Positions 43,781-60,640 of a stretch of 64,000 nt of DNA are shown one piece after another; position 1 is the first letter of the stretch, and every line of letters starts with the position of its first letter. A program made the position numbers and the translations under genes. The stretch is taken from contig JAJEKV010000004.1 in assembly GCA_021234155.1 (NCBI GenBank), positions 10,358,109 through 10,422,108 of the forward strand, given 5' to 3'. The notes beneath the pieces were generated by a model. The model had not been told where the DNA came from and ran no database searches. It was given only the letters and a program-made list of their open reading frames with translations. This DNA comes from Isoetes taiwanensis (Eukaryota > Streptophyta > Lycopodiopsida > Isoetales > Isoetaceae).

Positions 43781-45508
43781 GTGGCGTCACAACCCCTGGT
43801 TCGGTTATTTTAAGGTGCTTTCCTCCTCCATAATTGGTTTTGATTTTGTTTTTTTTTTGTTTTTTCTATCTCTTATGATCTGTAACATGGCTTAATCCCT
43901 ATGTTCTATTTTATTTAGGCTTAGGCCCTTTGTTCTATACCTGTCCCATGGTCTGCTTGGGTCCCGGATATAAAAAACTTTATTTTTACAAGGCTTGTCT
44001 AACCGGAGGTGCAAGGTTCGTGCAATTTCAAGGTATCCACAAGTCGTATCACCTCAGCAAGATTCAACATAAGCCGTTAGATCTATAATTTTTCACATCT
44101 ACGGTCCAGAAAAATAAAAAACTCGAAGAAATTCTTATTCGACCTTATGCGAGACAAGCAAGCCCCCTGTTATTGAGAAGCAACAAAGCCAAGCTGCGCC
44201 ATCGGCTGTCCAACCCCGTCCTCTTTACTTCTTTCTTTTCCCAATTCTTGCTCATGCCAAACCCAAAGGGGCTTCAGCCATGATAAATCAGATGCTTGAA
44301 GAAAACGTTAGGCATTTTGATCGTGCTTTGGCATTGGATGTAGCCGAAAATAAGCGGAATCTGAAGCCATATATCGACCTTATCTCTTTTTTCTTTCTTC
44401 AACGAGCAGAATCTGGGTACTGACATATCTCGATATTAGAATCCTTCATAAGTGTTTATTGTTTACTTAATTTTGTTTTGCTTTCATGTGCAAGTTGTAG
44501 TGCCTTAACTAGTAGGCATTTAGCACTGATAAAACAGACCTCGCGATGGTCAATGCCTGGGATGACTCCGCCCTTATCGATGCCTTTACCGCTATGAACA
44601 AATACCAGGTTTGATGCTGAATGTTAGTTATTGATAGCCTATACTTCACCTCATGAAAGTAACAGATGTACTAGACTGCAGGATTCTCAACGTATACAGA
44701 AGTGTGAACCGTAAGTTCATAGCTTTTTTTATCTTGTCCAGTTGAGGAAATCTATGAGACCTTTGGCGAAGTAATTATCAGATCAATAGGATTTTATAGC
44801 AGGTTTTATTCTTAGTTATGCGTGACAATTTTTGGATATGAAATTTTTGGAATCTCAAATATTTTATTATTTGAAATGTAAATTCCGCAACATGCAGAGA
44901 TGATATGACCCAAAATTCAGATAAGGCAAATGTTTCGCCTCAGGAGGTATCACAAGATATTCAATCAGAAAGAGAAACCTGGGAAACATCACAGAAACCG
45001 AATGCTGCAGCACATGGTGAATATACCCAGCATTGGAGTATATATTGTAAATAGCAAGAGCTACAACAACAATGCCTTTAGAAGCTGAATCTTGCCATAG
45101 TGTAGTGGTTACATGGTATTGAGACTTATTATAAGTATTATATTATTGCAAACTTCAGAATGTTGGACCTTGTATAACTGTAGCATGCTTAAGATCCAAT
45201 GTTAAATAACTGCTTGCTCTGCACTGTTCGTAATGAATTGACCTTTTATAATTGTTTGCACAGCTAGGTTATCAGAAGTCGTATCGTGATATCATCTCCT
45301 GATTTATGCATGAGACAAAGAAAGGAATGCTAGTTGGAAAAATCCATGATGTTGCAACATCCACACCACTTCACACCACTGTTGTGACACATGGGTTTGC
45401 AGAATTCTAGTCCGCTGTAAGGGAGATGTTTGCAAGAACTCCCTATCAAGATGTTGCAACAACATCTGCTGCCACAACATCTTATGCCCATCACCTTCTC
45501 TTAACACT
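43781..45508. other. Unassigned DNA
   Basis: No gene recognised. T-runs at about 43,850, and a mix of AT-rich and moderately GC-rich text near 44,150-44,300 that may continue the organelle-like segment. Nothing links it clearly to the transposase that follows, although that element's 5' end may lie here. Confidence 0.4.
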
Positions 45509-47839
45509 GTGCCTCCGACTTATCTGGATACAGCTTCACGTGGTCTATTTTGCTCTATAAACACACCAGTGACGACAAAGGAGATAACCCCTAGAGTAGA
45601 ACTCTCATCAGGAGATGAAGACATCAACGAGGAGCAACGAGATTACATATTCTCTAGCCAATCTTCCAAAAAAAATTCAAGGTGGATTTTAGCTTGAGAG
45701 CATGCTCTTCTGTATGAAGAAGAAACCTTATGGACGAACAGAAAATGAGGAGACTTCTAAGAATTAAATGCTGCTCATTGGAGTGCATTAACAGATTCAA
45801 CATAGCTAAACTTCGTGCAGTTAGAGACAATTACAGTTCTATGACATTGGCAGACCATAATGCCTACTTGGCTTATCATGTAAGGTCAGATCGCCACATC
45901 TTCTTGCACTATATTAACCGTGAACAATTCTGTCAGAAATGCTTCATGATTGTCCACCATTTAGGGTCCACTAGAATGTCTCAAATACATAAGACTGGAT
46001 AAAAACCCAGCAATTGATGATCACTGTGGTCCAAGGAAAGTTGTAACAATGCACGCCCTAGCTACTGTGTCATGGATGGAGAAATTTTTAGAGAAACATG
46101 TGAAAAGTTGCCTAACAGCAACATGTATCATTTCACAGACAACATTACAAAAAAAGATGTCTTTCAGTCTCAGCACATCTCTTACTCATACTTCACTAGA
46201 CCGTGAAAAAATGAATTTGGTCTTGTGAAAATTCCAAGAAGACATAGAATGTCTGTTTGCTCAAGGTGTGCGGAATTAAAGAGTCAAAGAGAAACTGCAA
46301 AGAGAGGGGTCGAAAGAAGTAAGTTAAAGTTCTTCATTCCCACACTTGCTTCATAGAATTTTGTTGACCTGATTTCTTCTACAGATATTGTGCAACAGAA
46401 CCTTGCTAGACATCGTGAACAACAAGTAACCGAGAGAAGGAAACTTGCTAAGCACAGGAAACAAGCTCTTGAGCATCCACTGCAGTGAAATGTCTGCTGT
46501 GATTGATGGAATGGATCAAAAAAAGACAACTCTACCTCATTTCTTGAATATTCCTAAAGACGTGCCAGACGAATGCTTTGTCAAGGTCCATCTTGTAGGA
46601 GCTATGGTCTTCAAATGAAGTCTAAAGTGCAAAGTCTTCTTAACATATCCTAACTTGCATGGTGACCCAAACCTCACAATTACAATTCTTAACAAGGTGC
46701 TATGTGAGCACGAGCAATTACCACCAGTGTTCTACCTGTAACTTGATAACACTACCAGGGAGAATAAGAACCGAACACTCTTTGTTTATTGTGCCATGCT
46801 AGTGGAGCTAGAGATCTTCAGAAAAGTAAAGCTCGGATTTTTACTTGTAGGGCACACCCATGATCAAGTAGACCAGATGTTTAGCAGATTTTTCGTGCGT
46901 CTTAGAAGGAAGAAGGCTTTTTGTCTTCCTACTTTAGTTCAAATCATCGAAGACTCTTACACTCCCATACCAGTGGTTGAGCTTCTCAAGGAGACTTCTG
47001 ACTTTAGAGAATTTGTTTTCTCTCGATGTTTCGATAGAGAACAAGCTGTGAGGCAAGTTGAATGATCTCATCTTTCAACATCACATCAAGTTCTATTTGA
47101 AGAATGAAGAAAGCTTTTTACAGGAGAAGAAATACACCACAACTAAAGATTGGAGTCCACCAGAGGGGTTGCGCTTCCTCAAATCTGTTCCAAACACTTC
47201 TTTAGATAAAAATGTGCAGAGTAACTTCCTCGAAAAAATCCAAAAGAGTCAAAACAGAAGAAAAGTACCCCAGTCACATCCTTGAAAGCCATTGAAAATG
47301 GAATTTTCTTGGGCTTTAAGTACTTCTTAGAAGAAGACCAGATGTGGTGCAGAAGTTTCTTTTTTTGAACAAAAGATTCTTCTTCAAAACTTAGCTCTAA
47401 GGCAGTTTTGGGAACCTTTTGAGTGGCCTGATGCCTTCTATCAACCCCAGAACCAGACAGGTCCAAGCAATGCTACAGTGGCACCTGCAGTAGAGGAAGA
47501 CAAGGACCGAGTTATGTACCTCGGACCATGGCACAAGAATGAGCCTCCGGGTAATATCACGTATGCTAATTGCTCTCCCACTGAAGAGGATGACAAAGGT
47601 CGACCTTTTTGGATAGCAAAGGTAATTGACACAATCAAAGAGGGAGGCTTAGTGCTAAACTCAAGATTCATTAGCTTGCTACATGTTCAGAAAATGCTTT
47701 TGAAGTTAGGTATGAGTTAGAAATAAGAACTCAAGGAAAGGGGAGAAAGTCCAAGAAAGTGGGTTGTAGGGATGAGCTAAACCTATGCGAAGTGAGTACA
47801 TGTGCTATGATTTTAAATTGAAATCTGACAATCATCTAC

Positions 47840-49910
<2,071 letters not shown>

Positions 49911-50647
49911 GCTAGAGGACGGTCAGCTTGCTTACGAAGGCTTATAATTACGAGGAAGAAGATGAAGAAGGGAGTGGCGGTGGCAATGCTTCACCCTCTG
50001 TTGACAATGACGAGGAAGATAACTCAAGCATTACCTCAAGTGCAGTGAAAGAAGTGAAGGTGATGAAGATGACATAAACGAATATGATGATGTGCTAGAT
50101 CCCTCCCCCATCACTCCTCACACTTTTGCACATAGCTGAGTCTTAGGAAAAGATTGTTAATTTCGCATGTGAATATGAAGATTTTATCTTCAATTTTTGA
50201 AAATACTACAATCTCAGTTACGGACTTCACTTCAATTTTTTGTTAGAAGTTATATTCCCTTAAATTGAACGTTCTCTCTAAAAACATACTTCAAGAAAAT
50301 TGTAGTTGCAAGGAAAAGTGTCACTTTGGCATAGTCAATTCTATCTTTGCAGAAAAAAAGTAGTGATTTTGGGAAGGAGGGGGGAAGGGGGATGTCAAAA
50401 TACAATTTTATGTCCTTTTTTCCCCCTCATTTTAGCCCCCTTTTGTAAAAATGGGAATCTTTGAGGAATAATCTTTTGCTCCTGTTTCGATGATTTGCTC
50501 CTGTTTAATACGCAATAGTGTTGGATTTAGGATTGCCACATGTGCGACATACAGTTTTCTGACTTGAAGAACTCTAATGTCGTCTTCGTTCTTTGGAGGC
50601 CTCTTGATTATGCTTATAGAAAGAGAGATTAACATCTTGAAAAGCAC

Positions 50648-52450
50648 ATGGCGAGTGCCGGTAAATATCAACAAGATGTTCAAGCAGTTGTCCTCAAGTT
50701 ACAAGACTCCAATGAAGCTTTCATGAATGGAGTTCAAGCTTACATGGAGGCATCAGAAGCTGCTCACAGGGATTCTCAAGCTGCAACTGCGAGAATCCAA
50801 TCCCTGGAAGATCAACTGCAAGACAAGCACGAGGCTCTGTTACAGACCCGTGCATCTCTCCAGGCTGCCACAGATCAATATAGCCTGCTGGCTGATCAAC
50901 AGGCTGACCTCCAGAAGACCCTTGAAGATCTTCTGGCACAACTCAAAGCCAAGGATACCCTCCTTGGTGAACAAGAGAAAGCTATCGCCAACAGTCAGAC
51001 ACTGTACACAGAGCTTTCTCAGAATTACACCACTCAGGTCCACGACCTTACAGAGCGCACTGCTCGTGTCACAGCGTTGGAAGATCAGCTCTCCACGCTG
51101 ACCAGTCAACTCACGCTCATCCAGGATCAACTTAAGGAAGCTCAAAAGCAGAAGTTAGTCGATGACGCAGAAATAGCCACGCTTCGGCTTCATCCTTCCA
51201 CTCAGATACCATCAACCTCCCAGGGCCAGCTCTCTCATCGACGGTACCAGGATCAGTCACGCCTCCTGCTCGAAAAGGATAATCAAATCCGTGACCTGGA
51301 AAATCAACTCCAGCATGCTGTTCAATCTGCTGAAGAAACCCAACAGAGGCTAGACGGCTATCTTGATATCGCTGTCTGCATTCCAGTCGACTTCTGCACT
51401 CCCACCAGTTACCTGGACTATGTGGTTGCCCGACGCCACCTTTTTCTCTTGAAGTGGTATGCAGCAGGAGGCCAGGTTACTGCACAGCCCTTGCACAGTG
51501 CGGACTTTCTCAGGATCTGGCCCGACCTTTCTATTGAAGATCAAGGATTACTCTGTGCCCTTTTGGTCTATGAGCAAATCACTTGTGAAGATCCTGATTT
51601 AATCATCTTCCGTGTTGTTCAGCCGATGGCCTATGTCTTCCATGATTTCTATCTGGCTGACTCACAAGATAAATTCGGCGATGAGGCGCATCGCATTTTT
51701 AACGGCAACCCCAATGCTGCCTGGCTGTTACTGGACTCCAACCCGTATTTTCGGGATCATGCTCAATCTCATACCTTTGCCACGGAGTACATGCCTGAGT
51801 TGGCTCGTCACTTACCTTTATGGCGAGCAGAGACACTGGCACAGGTGCAGAAGAACTTAGCAAATCCTGAGGACCTTCAATTTGCTCAGATTTACTTGGG
51901 TGGGTATAATCAACTGCTGGCTCTTCTTGAAAGCAAGACCCAACCCACGGGGTGGATAAATCCTCCGGTCTATATTCAACTGTCTGGTTCCGAATGGGAC
52001 CACTGGTGTCGAGCCTTGGATCAAAACCTTGTTCGGGAGTTCCAAGAGCAGGCTCAACAGCCCACGCCCACGGGTTTGGCTGAATCACCCTATGCTTCAT
52101 TGGGGGCACCTGCACGCCCACGGTTTCTCACCTCGGACTGGCGTCTTCCTTACTGTACAAAGGTTATGGATGGCCATGCTGGGTGGACCCCTCCTCAGAT
52201 TTCCACGGATCTCTGTTGGGATCCGCGCTTTGTACGACGATCAAACTGGGAAAATGGTGCCACTCTGGACCATACTGAAAATTGGATCTATATTGCAAAT
52301 GAGCATGGTTGGCGGACGCCTGCGCAAGCTGTTTATAGACTTGATCTTTTCCTGGAACATGCTGCCACCTCACCTGATCCTTCAGTACATCGTCAAGCAA
52401 GTTTTTGTGCTGCTCTCAAATGCCTCTTGTTAAGCTCACTCAATAGGTAG
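50648..52450 (+). CDS. Orphan 600-aa coiled-coil protein
   Basis: The longest uninterrupted frame in the window, intronless and noticeably more GC-rich than its flanks. The family is not recognised. Residues 1 to about 240 are a heptad-rich coiled coil, Gln/Leu/Glu-rich (RIQSLEDQLQDKHEALLQTR; DQLSTLTSQLTLIQDQLKEA). Residues 245-600 look globular, rich in Trp, Tyr and Pro (FLRIWPDLSIEDQGLLCALL; WDHWCRALDQNLVREFQEQA; NWIYIANEHGWRTPAQAVYR). There is no signal peptide, membrane span or zinc knuckle. After the TAG the same frame stays open and coding-like for about 50 more codons until it meets the unit sequence, so the 3' end appears truncated. It may be an accessory or gag-like ORF of the element to which the tandem units belong. 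Confidence 0.7.
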   Translation: MASAGKYQQDVQAVVLKLQDSNEAFMNGVQAYMEASEAAHRDSQAATARIQSLEDQLQDKHEALLQTRASLQAATDQYSLLADQQADLQKTLEDLLAQLKAKDTLLGEQEKAIANSQTLYTELSQNYTTQVHDLTERTARVTALEDQLSTLTSQLTLIQDQLKEAQKQKLVDDAEIATLRLHPSTQIPSTSQGQLSHRRYQDQSRLLLEKDNQIRDLENQLQHAVQSAEETQQRLDGYLDIAVCIPVDFCTPTSYLDYVVARRHLFLLKWYAAGGQVTAQPLHSADFLRIWPDLSIEDQGLLCALLVYEQITCEDPDLIIFRVVQPMAYVFHDFYLADSQDKFGDEAHRIFNGNPNAAWLLLDSNPYFRDHAQSHTFATEYMPELARHLPLWRAETLAQVQKNLANPEDLQFAQIYLGGYNQLLALLESKTQPTGWINPPVYIQLSGSEWDHWCRALDQNLVREFQEQAQQPTPTGLAESPYASLGAPARPRFLTSDWRLPYCTKVMDGHAGWTPPQISTDLCWDPRFVRRSNWENGATLDHTENWIYIANEHGWRTPAQAVYRLDLFLEHAATSPDPSVHRQASFCAALKCLLLSSLNR

Positions 52451-52618
52451 CGCCCCATTTTCTACTGCAACCCGAATGCCAGCGTCAGTGCATTCGGCCT
52501 CCAGACCTGCCTCCTCATGGAATGCCAATTCGTCCCCTCAGATGCACATGCTGCTCTTGAAGACATGGTACGCTCAGGATTTCTCATTGACGCTCATTTC
52601 TGGATAAAGGATTGATCA
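52451..52618 (+). pseudogene. Continuation of the orphan ORF beyond TAG
   Basis: In frame after the TAG the codons read FYCNPNASVSAFGLQTCLLM, then DAHAALEDMVRSGFLIDAHF, with the same GC-rich composition as the ORF. The text ends in WIKD-stop, where WIKD already belongs to the unit sequence CTGGATAAAGGATTGA. This implies that the protein was once longer and was cut at the deletion breakpoint at about 52,600. Confidence 0.6.
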
Positions 52619-52753
52619 CAGTTTGTCTGCTCTATTTGAAACGAATTTGCAAGGCAGGATTCATGGGCCGGGATCACGGCACCTCTTCTGATTGAAGCTT
52701 TGATTTGCTCCGGATAGAGTTTGATGCCTCAGTTCAGATAAATGTCAATCTGA

Positions 52754-52873
<120 letters not shown>

Positions 52874-53084
52874 TGAAAGTCATTTCTATATTAGTATCTT
52901 TCTGATTCAAAGGGACGGATGATTTGGGCAAGGGATTTGCGCTCATTTATCTGCCTAGCCAGTTCACTGGTCGATTTGGGTGCCCACTTCACTGCCCAGC
53001 TAGTTCACAGGTCGATTTGGGCGAGGGAATTGCGCGAGTTCACAATCCAATCAGTTCATATCACTGCATGTTTGCAGGCTCTTG

Positions 53085-55150
<2,066 letters not shown>

Positions 55151-55638
55151 ACTCTCTACGAAATATTTTTCAAGTGATTCTTAATTTATCTGCACACATG
55201 AATTCCTCAAATCAAGGTGCCTCCTTAACTCAAGATCTAGATTTCTTTCATTTTTCTTTGAGACTCTCCATGCCATTGTGCAGGCATGCTTCATTGGTAG
55301 GGCCCTCCACACAAAGACAAGATTGAGTCTTGCTAACATGCCTGTTATAACATGGTTTTAATCCAGAAATTTAAGAGTTTTAAATTTGTCCAATTCGTAA
55401 TGGATTTCCTACCGGATTAACACTGGATTTTGGAATTGGATTTGTTGGAATTGGATTTGTTGGAATTGGATCTGTTAATACGTGCCTGTTTGGAGGGAAT
55501 TCTTTTTGAAAACTTCCCCAGAGTTATCTACACATATATAATTCATTTCCCTTAGATTCGATTCTTTTATGCTCATTACAATTTACTGACACGTAGCTAT
55601 CTTTTTCCTGGGTACAAAATACCGGTGGAGTTTTTAGG

Positions 55639-56781
55639 TTGAGATTTGGGTGTTCAGGGAGAACTCACAAACAGCAAGAAATCTACGACCATGGACACCA
55701 CAAAACAGTATATACACAAAAAAAAAAAAAATCTAATTTGCTTTCCGAATCAAAACAGGCGCCTGGCGTCTGCTATTTCTCAGGATCCCTTTCTTTTTTG
55801 CCCTCTTTTTCTTGCAAGAATCTCTTTCTTTGCTCTGCTTTTCTTTCTCAAATCCCTATTTATGATATTTACAGACGGATTTGTGTTTGCAGATCAAATA
55901 TAAAGAACGAATATGAAAAATGTTCGAGGAAGCTGCACCCAGGTCGAGATTCATTGAATCAAATAAAATTTCACTTGAGAATCATCGAACGCTTTTTGAT
56001 CCGGCAAGGAATTTATCGGCCCCTTATATTCATGCAACCAGGCAGAAAGATTGGCAGATCAAATACTTGCGAAACTGCCATTGAAATTGGTAGACTCAAA
56101 AAAATTTTAGCCAAAAAATCTCTCCGGCATAATTCTGCAGACCAATCCTTGAGTTCGACTCAAGGCATGCCTATGGCAAGTTCATCTCAAAAATAAATAG
56201 ATCCAAACTTAAACGAGAATCCTAGAAATAGAAGGCATGAGAGACTAATAAATCTTGCACGGAAGCATCGAGGTAAAAATAGAAGGCACGAGAGACTAAT
56301 AAATCTTGCACGGAAGCGTCGAGGTAGAGATACGATTGAGGGGTCAGTTATAGATGGTGTATCATCTCAAGTTGAAAGCTTGTGCTCCAGTGACTTGCAT
56401 GCAACACCTATGATCACCCCGACAAATTCCGGTGATGTGGATTTTCCTACATTTCAAACGACTTCAATGTCCACAGCAACTGTAGACATGAGTTCGATTG
56501 TTACTAATTCTAATAAGCTAACAGGTTCTTTGAAGTCATCCAGCCAAACCCAAATTAATAGTTCCATACATTGGCAAGCTCAAGTGCAACACATGAATTT
56601 GGCGATGCGTCATACGTACGTGATGTGCTCATGGAATAAAAGGTGCACATATTGCCAAATCCCGTTGCTCAATGTTGAGAAGAATGGGTTTTGTTGCAAT
56701 AAGAAAAAGTGGTTACTACCACCACTACCCCCTTTGCCCACAAGATTGAATGCCTTATACAACATGCAAGAGTTTGCTTAA
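55639..56781 (+). pseudogene. Helitron Rep-helicase, N-terminal part
   Basis: One reading frame with a single in-frame TAA (56,194-56,196) joins a Lys/Arg-rich start, a 17-codon repeat (RRHERLINLARKHRGKN twice, 56,228-56,330) and a Cys-rich motif CTYCQIPLLNVEKNGFCC, typical of the N-terminus of plant Helitron transposases. The likely true start lies in or after the T-rich stretch at 55.7-55.9 kb. It is followed by frameshifted text to 56,980. Helitrons move by rolling-circle replication; this region precedes the catalytic domain. Confidence 0.75.
56228..56330. repeat. 51 bp in-frame tandem duplication in the Helitron
   Basis: Two copies start at about 56,231 and 56,282 and encode the same 17 residues with two changes. 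Being a multiple of three, it keeps the frame. The repeated motif is basic and could bind DNA. Confidence 0.85.
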
Positions 56782-56977
56782 CTAGCGAGAAGAATGAACA
56801 ATTTATTTTGCTTCAGCGTTCTTGGAGTGAGTGGAGGATTCATAAATTTGAATTTTCCTTCATCAGTGACTATTACTGGATGAACATATCATCGCCTACG
56901 GCCCACCTCAGAATCAGGGCATCCATTGGTATATATATGATGAATCTGAACGATATACACATGCTCGAGATCAAAGA

Positions 56978-58372
56978 GTGCCATGTCAATGGGTTACTAT
57001 TGTTAGTTCAATTCTTAATCAAGTAAATCCATTTATCCAAAACCTCCGAACCATGGGAAGCATGCATCTACAATCAGCATACATCACAATTCAAGGAGCG
57101 ATTGCAAGTAATGAAATTGCAGCCATCGCAGATGTCAATAATACAGCTGAGATTTCACCTCGAATTGCTGGTTTTTGGGTTCGTAATGAAGCGGAACCAA
57201 CCTTCATGAACATTCTCGATCCTATGTATGAGCCGCTCCAATATCCTTTGTTTTTTTCCCATGGTACTATTGGCTGGGGACTTGGAAATGAACATAGTTT
57301 CACACAATTGCAGTGGTATAGGTGTAGATTGCTGCACGAGGAACGCTTTCTTCAATTAGGTCGTCTATGCGGAGAATATTTGGTCGACATGTATTCTAGG
57401 GTTGAAGATGCTCGATTAAACTACTTTAGAACGTCGACGTTTCGAAATAGAAGAGTGCAGTATGATGAGGACTATTCTGAACGAGAGAATGACAATCAGA
57501 ATGACATCATCTTACCATCATCCTTCTGGGGGTGTCAGAGGTGGTGCTCTGTGCAAGTTGCAGACGCGCTGGCGCTATCTAGATCAAAAGGTCATCCAAC
57601 ACTATTCATTACTATGACTACAAATACAGATTGGCCAGAAATAAAAGCCAGACTCAGACCTGGACAAAATGCATCAGATATTCCTATGATCGTTATCCAA
57701 TGCTTTCATGGACGATTGCAATGATTGAAGGAACTTCATAAATTTTTCCAATGCATATCATATGTAATAACAATCATAGAATTTCAAAAACATGGATTGC
57801 CACATGCCCATCTCGTCTTGCGTACTGAACCTGACATACCAATCGAATGCATTGATGATATCATCTCTGCTGAATTGCCTACTGATCAAGTCCTCTGTGG
57901 ACAAGTCCAAAAATTTATGATACACAGACATACAGAAAGGTGTTCTGCAAATGGCAATTCTTGTTGTTACAAATTCCCTAAGGACATTAACCCAACAATG
58001 TATCTTGATTCGAAGGGTTATGTACAATATAGGAGGAGGAGTATAGACGATGTATGGGTGGTTCCCTACAATGCTTTCCTCTTGCACGAGTTGGATTGTC
58101 ACATTATGGTAGACATTGCATCAACAGTTCATGTATTCTCTTATCTTTATGGTTATATCTACAAGGGATTTGACAATGCTAATTTTCGGGTATCCCAGAA
58201 TAGGCATTCAACTTCTATACCATCATCATTAGGTAATGAACATCAAATAGGCACGGAATCCTCGTCGAAAAACAATGATCAACGAGAAAATACTACTAGC
58301 CAACTATCAGGTTCCACACCATCTGAACAAACTACTAGGAGACCTCCTGGGATGAAATACAGGATTACTTGA
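56978..58372 (+). pseudogene. Helitron HUH endonuclease (Rep) domain
   Basis: One frame broken only by TGA at 57,722-57,724. It reads FVNPFIQNLRTMGSM-like text, AAIADVNNTAEISPRIAGFW, PLQYPLFFSHGTIGWGLG, then the Rep core LFITMTTNTDWPEIKARLRP and HGLPHAHLVLR (HUH motif, two metal-binding His) and the tyrosine region SYLYGYIYKGFDNANF with the YxxxY catalytic pattern. Rep nicks and joins one DNA strand. All key residues are visible, so the copy may be fairly young; one readthrough or one substitution separates it from an open frame. Confidence 0.88.
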
Positions 58373-59092
58373 GGGCGCGTTTCTATCAGCAACAGAAGCG
58401 GCGTGGAGAACAATGTCATATGACATAACAAATAAGTCTCCTGCTGTCAAATGCCTATCCCTACATCTGCCACATCTAAACACGAGGTCGTTATTAGATC
58501 GATATTTCTTACGACCTCTGAATCTCGAGTTTGATGCCTTTACATATATTCGGTATTATAAACAGACATATATAATCCATCATTGGCTATCGAATATGGA
58601 ACTCATTTGGAACAAGAGCGGGAGGGGTTCACGAGGAACGTTGTGAAGAGGAGGGTAAGGCAACCAATTGTATGTAGAATACGATTGCTATTGCCTCGAG
58701 TAGGAGAAGCGTTCTACTTGAGACAAATCCTGCTACATCGTCCTGTGAGGACATGGGATGAGCTAAAGATCGTAAATGAACAACAATATGAAACTTACCA
58801 ACAAGCTGCAGAGGCAGGAGGGTTACTCGCAGCACATAATGAGGCAGTATTAGTCATAGAAGAAGCTGTTTCTCTATCACTGAGTCCCACACAACTGCGA
58901 TTTCTTTTTTCCATGCTACTTCTTGATCAAGGTCCAGCAATAGAGCTATGGAGTAAGTTCAAAATACCAATGAGTATTGATCTGCTAGACGAATATTCAA
59001 ATGACAAGACAATTGCCTTCAATGAATCCCTTCATTTAATCAACAACATTCTAACACAACATAGTACCAACATCATGGCATTTGGTCTCTAA
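58373..59092 (+). pseudogene. Helitron middle region
   Basis: After a frameshift at about 58,373 the text RARFLSATEAAWRTMSYDIT and PAVKCLSLHLPHLNTRS is typical of the stretch between Rep and helicase in plant Helitrons. A second shift near 58,600 leads to a frame that runs through LLLPRVGEAFYLRQILLHRP and SPTQLRFLFSMLLLD to a TAA at 59,090, beyond which the same frame continues into the helicase. Confidence 0.8.
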
Positions 59093-60640
59093 CTACAACC
59101 TCGTGTTGGAAGAAATGTCATGTATGAATTACAAAAATTTTCTGACCATGGGCAGTACTTAGATAAGGTGACGCAAATGACAAGCATAATGAATAATGAC
59201 CAACAAAAGGTTTACGACTTCATTCGAGAATGGTTAGAATCCACAGAAAGCAACCAACCTTTATTCATCGATGGAAAGGCCGGAAGGGGCAAAACATTCT
59301 TGTTGAATGGCATATGTCTGTCTATACGCGGCAACCAAGGTATAGTACTTCCATGCGGTACGACAGCATTGGCAGGTCTCCAATACCCAGGAGGACGAAC
59401 GGCCCACTCTCTGTTCCAAATTCCTGTGGAAGAAAATAATGCAGCGCTTCACTCAATGATAGAACATGATTTTGGAGCAGTAGAATTGCTCATTGCAACT
59501 AAGGTCATTATCTGGGATGAATTCCCAATGGCAAATAAAGCTGTCATAGAAAGTGCCCATCATTTATTACAAAGACTATGTAGGAACAGTCTTCCCTTTG
59601 GAGGCAAACACTTTATCGGTGCTGGAGATTTTAGACAAGTCGCGCCTGTTGTCAAGGGAGGAGGAAGAAATGCAGCATATAACGCATCCATAAAATCCTC
59701 TCCACTATGGCAAACTTTTCGTATATTCAGATTGGAACAACCGGTACGCAATGCTCGTGACCCCGAACTAATGCATTTTATCGATCGCATCGGAGAGAAT
59801 TGGGAGGAGACCACTGTCTCACTGGATATCTTCAACATAACTACTAGTGTGGAAGATAGCGCTGAATTCCTTTATCCATCCAACGTACTTTGAGATTCAG
59901 ATTCATGCAAGAAACGCAACCTTTTGTCGACGATCAATAAGAGCGTTGATAGTTTTAATGATCGCATTCTTAATAGAGTTCCTAGTTATGATAAATCTTA
60001 TTATAGTCATGGTCACATCACCGAATAAGATGAAATTATACATGACCACCCTTACGCAACATCAGATTTCCTTAATAACTTCACACATTCCGGAATACCT
60101 AACCACGAACTAAAGCTTAAGGTAGGTGCAATATGTCATATTATGAAACGACTAGACATGGAAAAAGGTCTAATGAAAAATGCGAGAGTTATGATCGTAT
60201 CAATGCACGCGAAATTTGTAATGGTAAAAGTATTAGATGAGACGAGTCAAGAAGATGCATGTACATATCCAATCTCTAGAACTGACTTCTTTTATCAACC
60301 GGAGAATCGGCCTTAGACCATTCATAGACGTCAATTACCCCTTCGACTATCATATGCAACCACTTTCAATAGCTGCCAAGGATTGACGTTGGATCGTGTT
60401 GTTATCGAGCTATGTATTGAGGTATTCTATTCGCACATGGCCAGTTATACACCACGCTTACTCGCATGCGAACGAGAGAAGATGCTCTCATCCTACTCTC
60501 ACCAGAGAATATTACGAGGTGCACCAAAAATATTGTCTACAAGGAGTTATTGTGCTGATGAAGTACGTTTTCCTCAATCTTTTTTCTGTACAGGTCATGC
60601 AAGAAAACGATAAAGAACTAGACTTTTAATAAGGTGCGTC
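59093..60640 (+). pseudogene. Helitron PIF1-like helicase domain
   Basis: The first 257 codons are open: NNDQQKVYDFIREWL, Walker A (FIDGKAGRGKTFLL), GGRTAHSLFQIPV, Walker B (VIIWDEFPMANK), GAGDFRQVAPVV and RLEQPVRNARDPEL. These are PIF1 superfamily 1B motifs I to IV, giving 5'-3' unwinding for rolling-circle transposition. Beyond 59,893, in shifted frames, come FNDRILNRVPSYDKSYYSHG, SCQGLTLDRVVIELC and TREDALILLSPENI, motifs V and VI. About four lesions separate it from one open frame. Confidence 0.9.
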
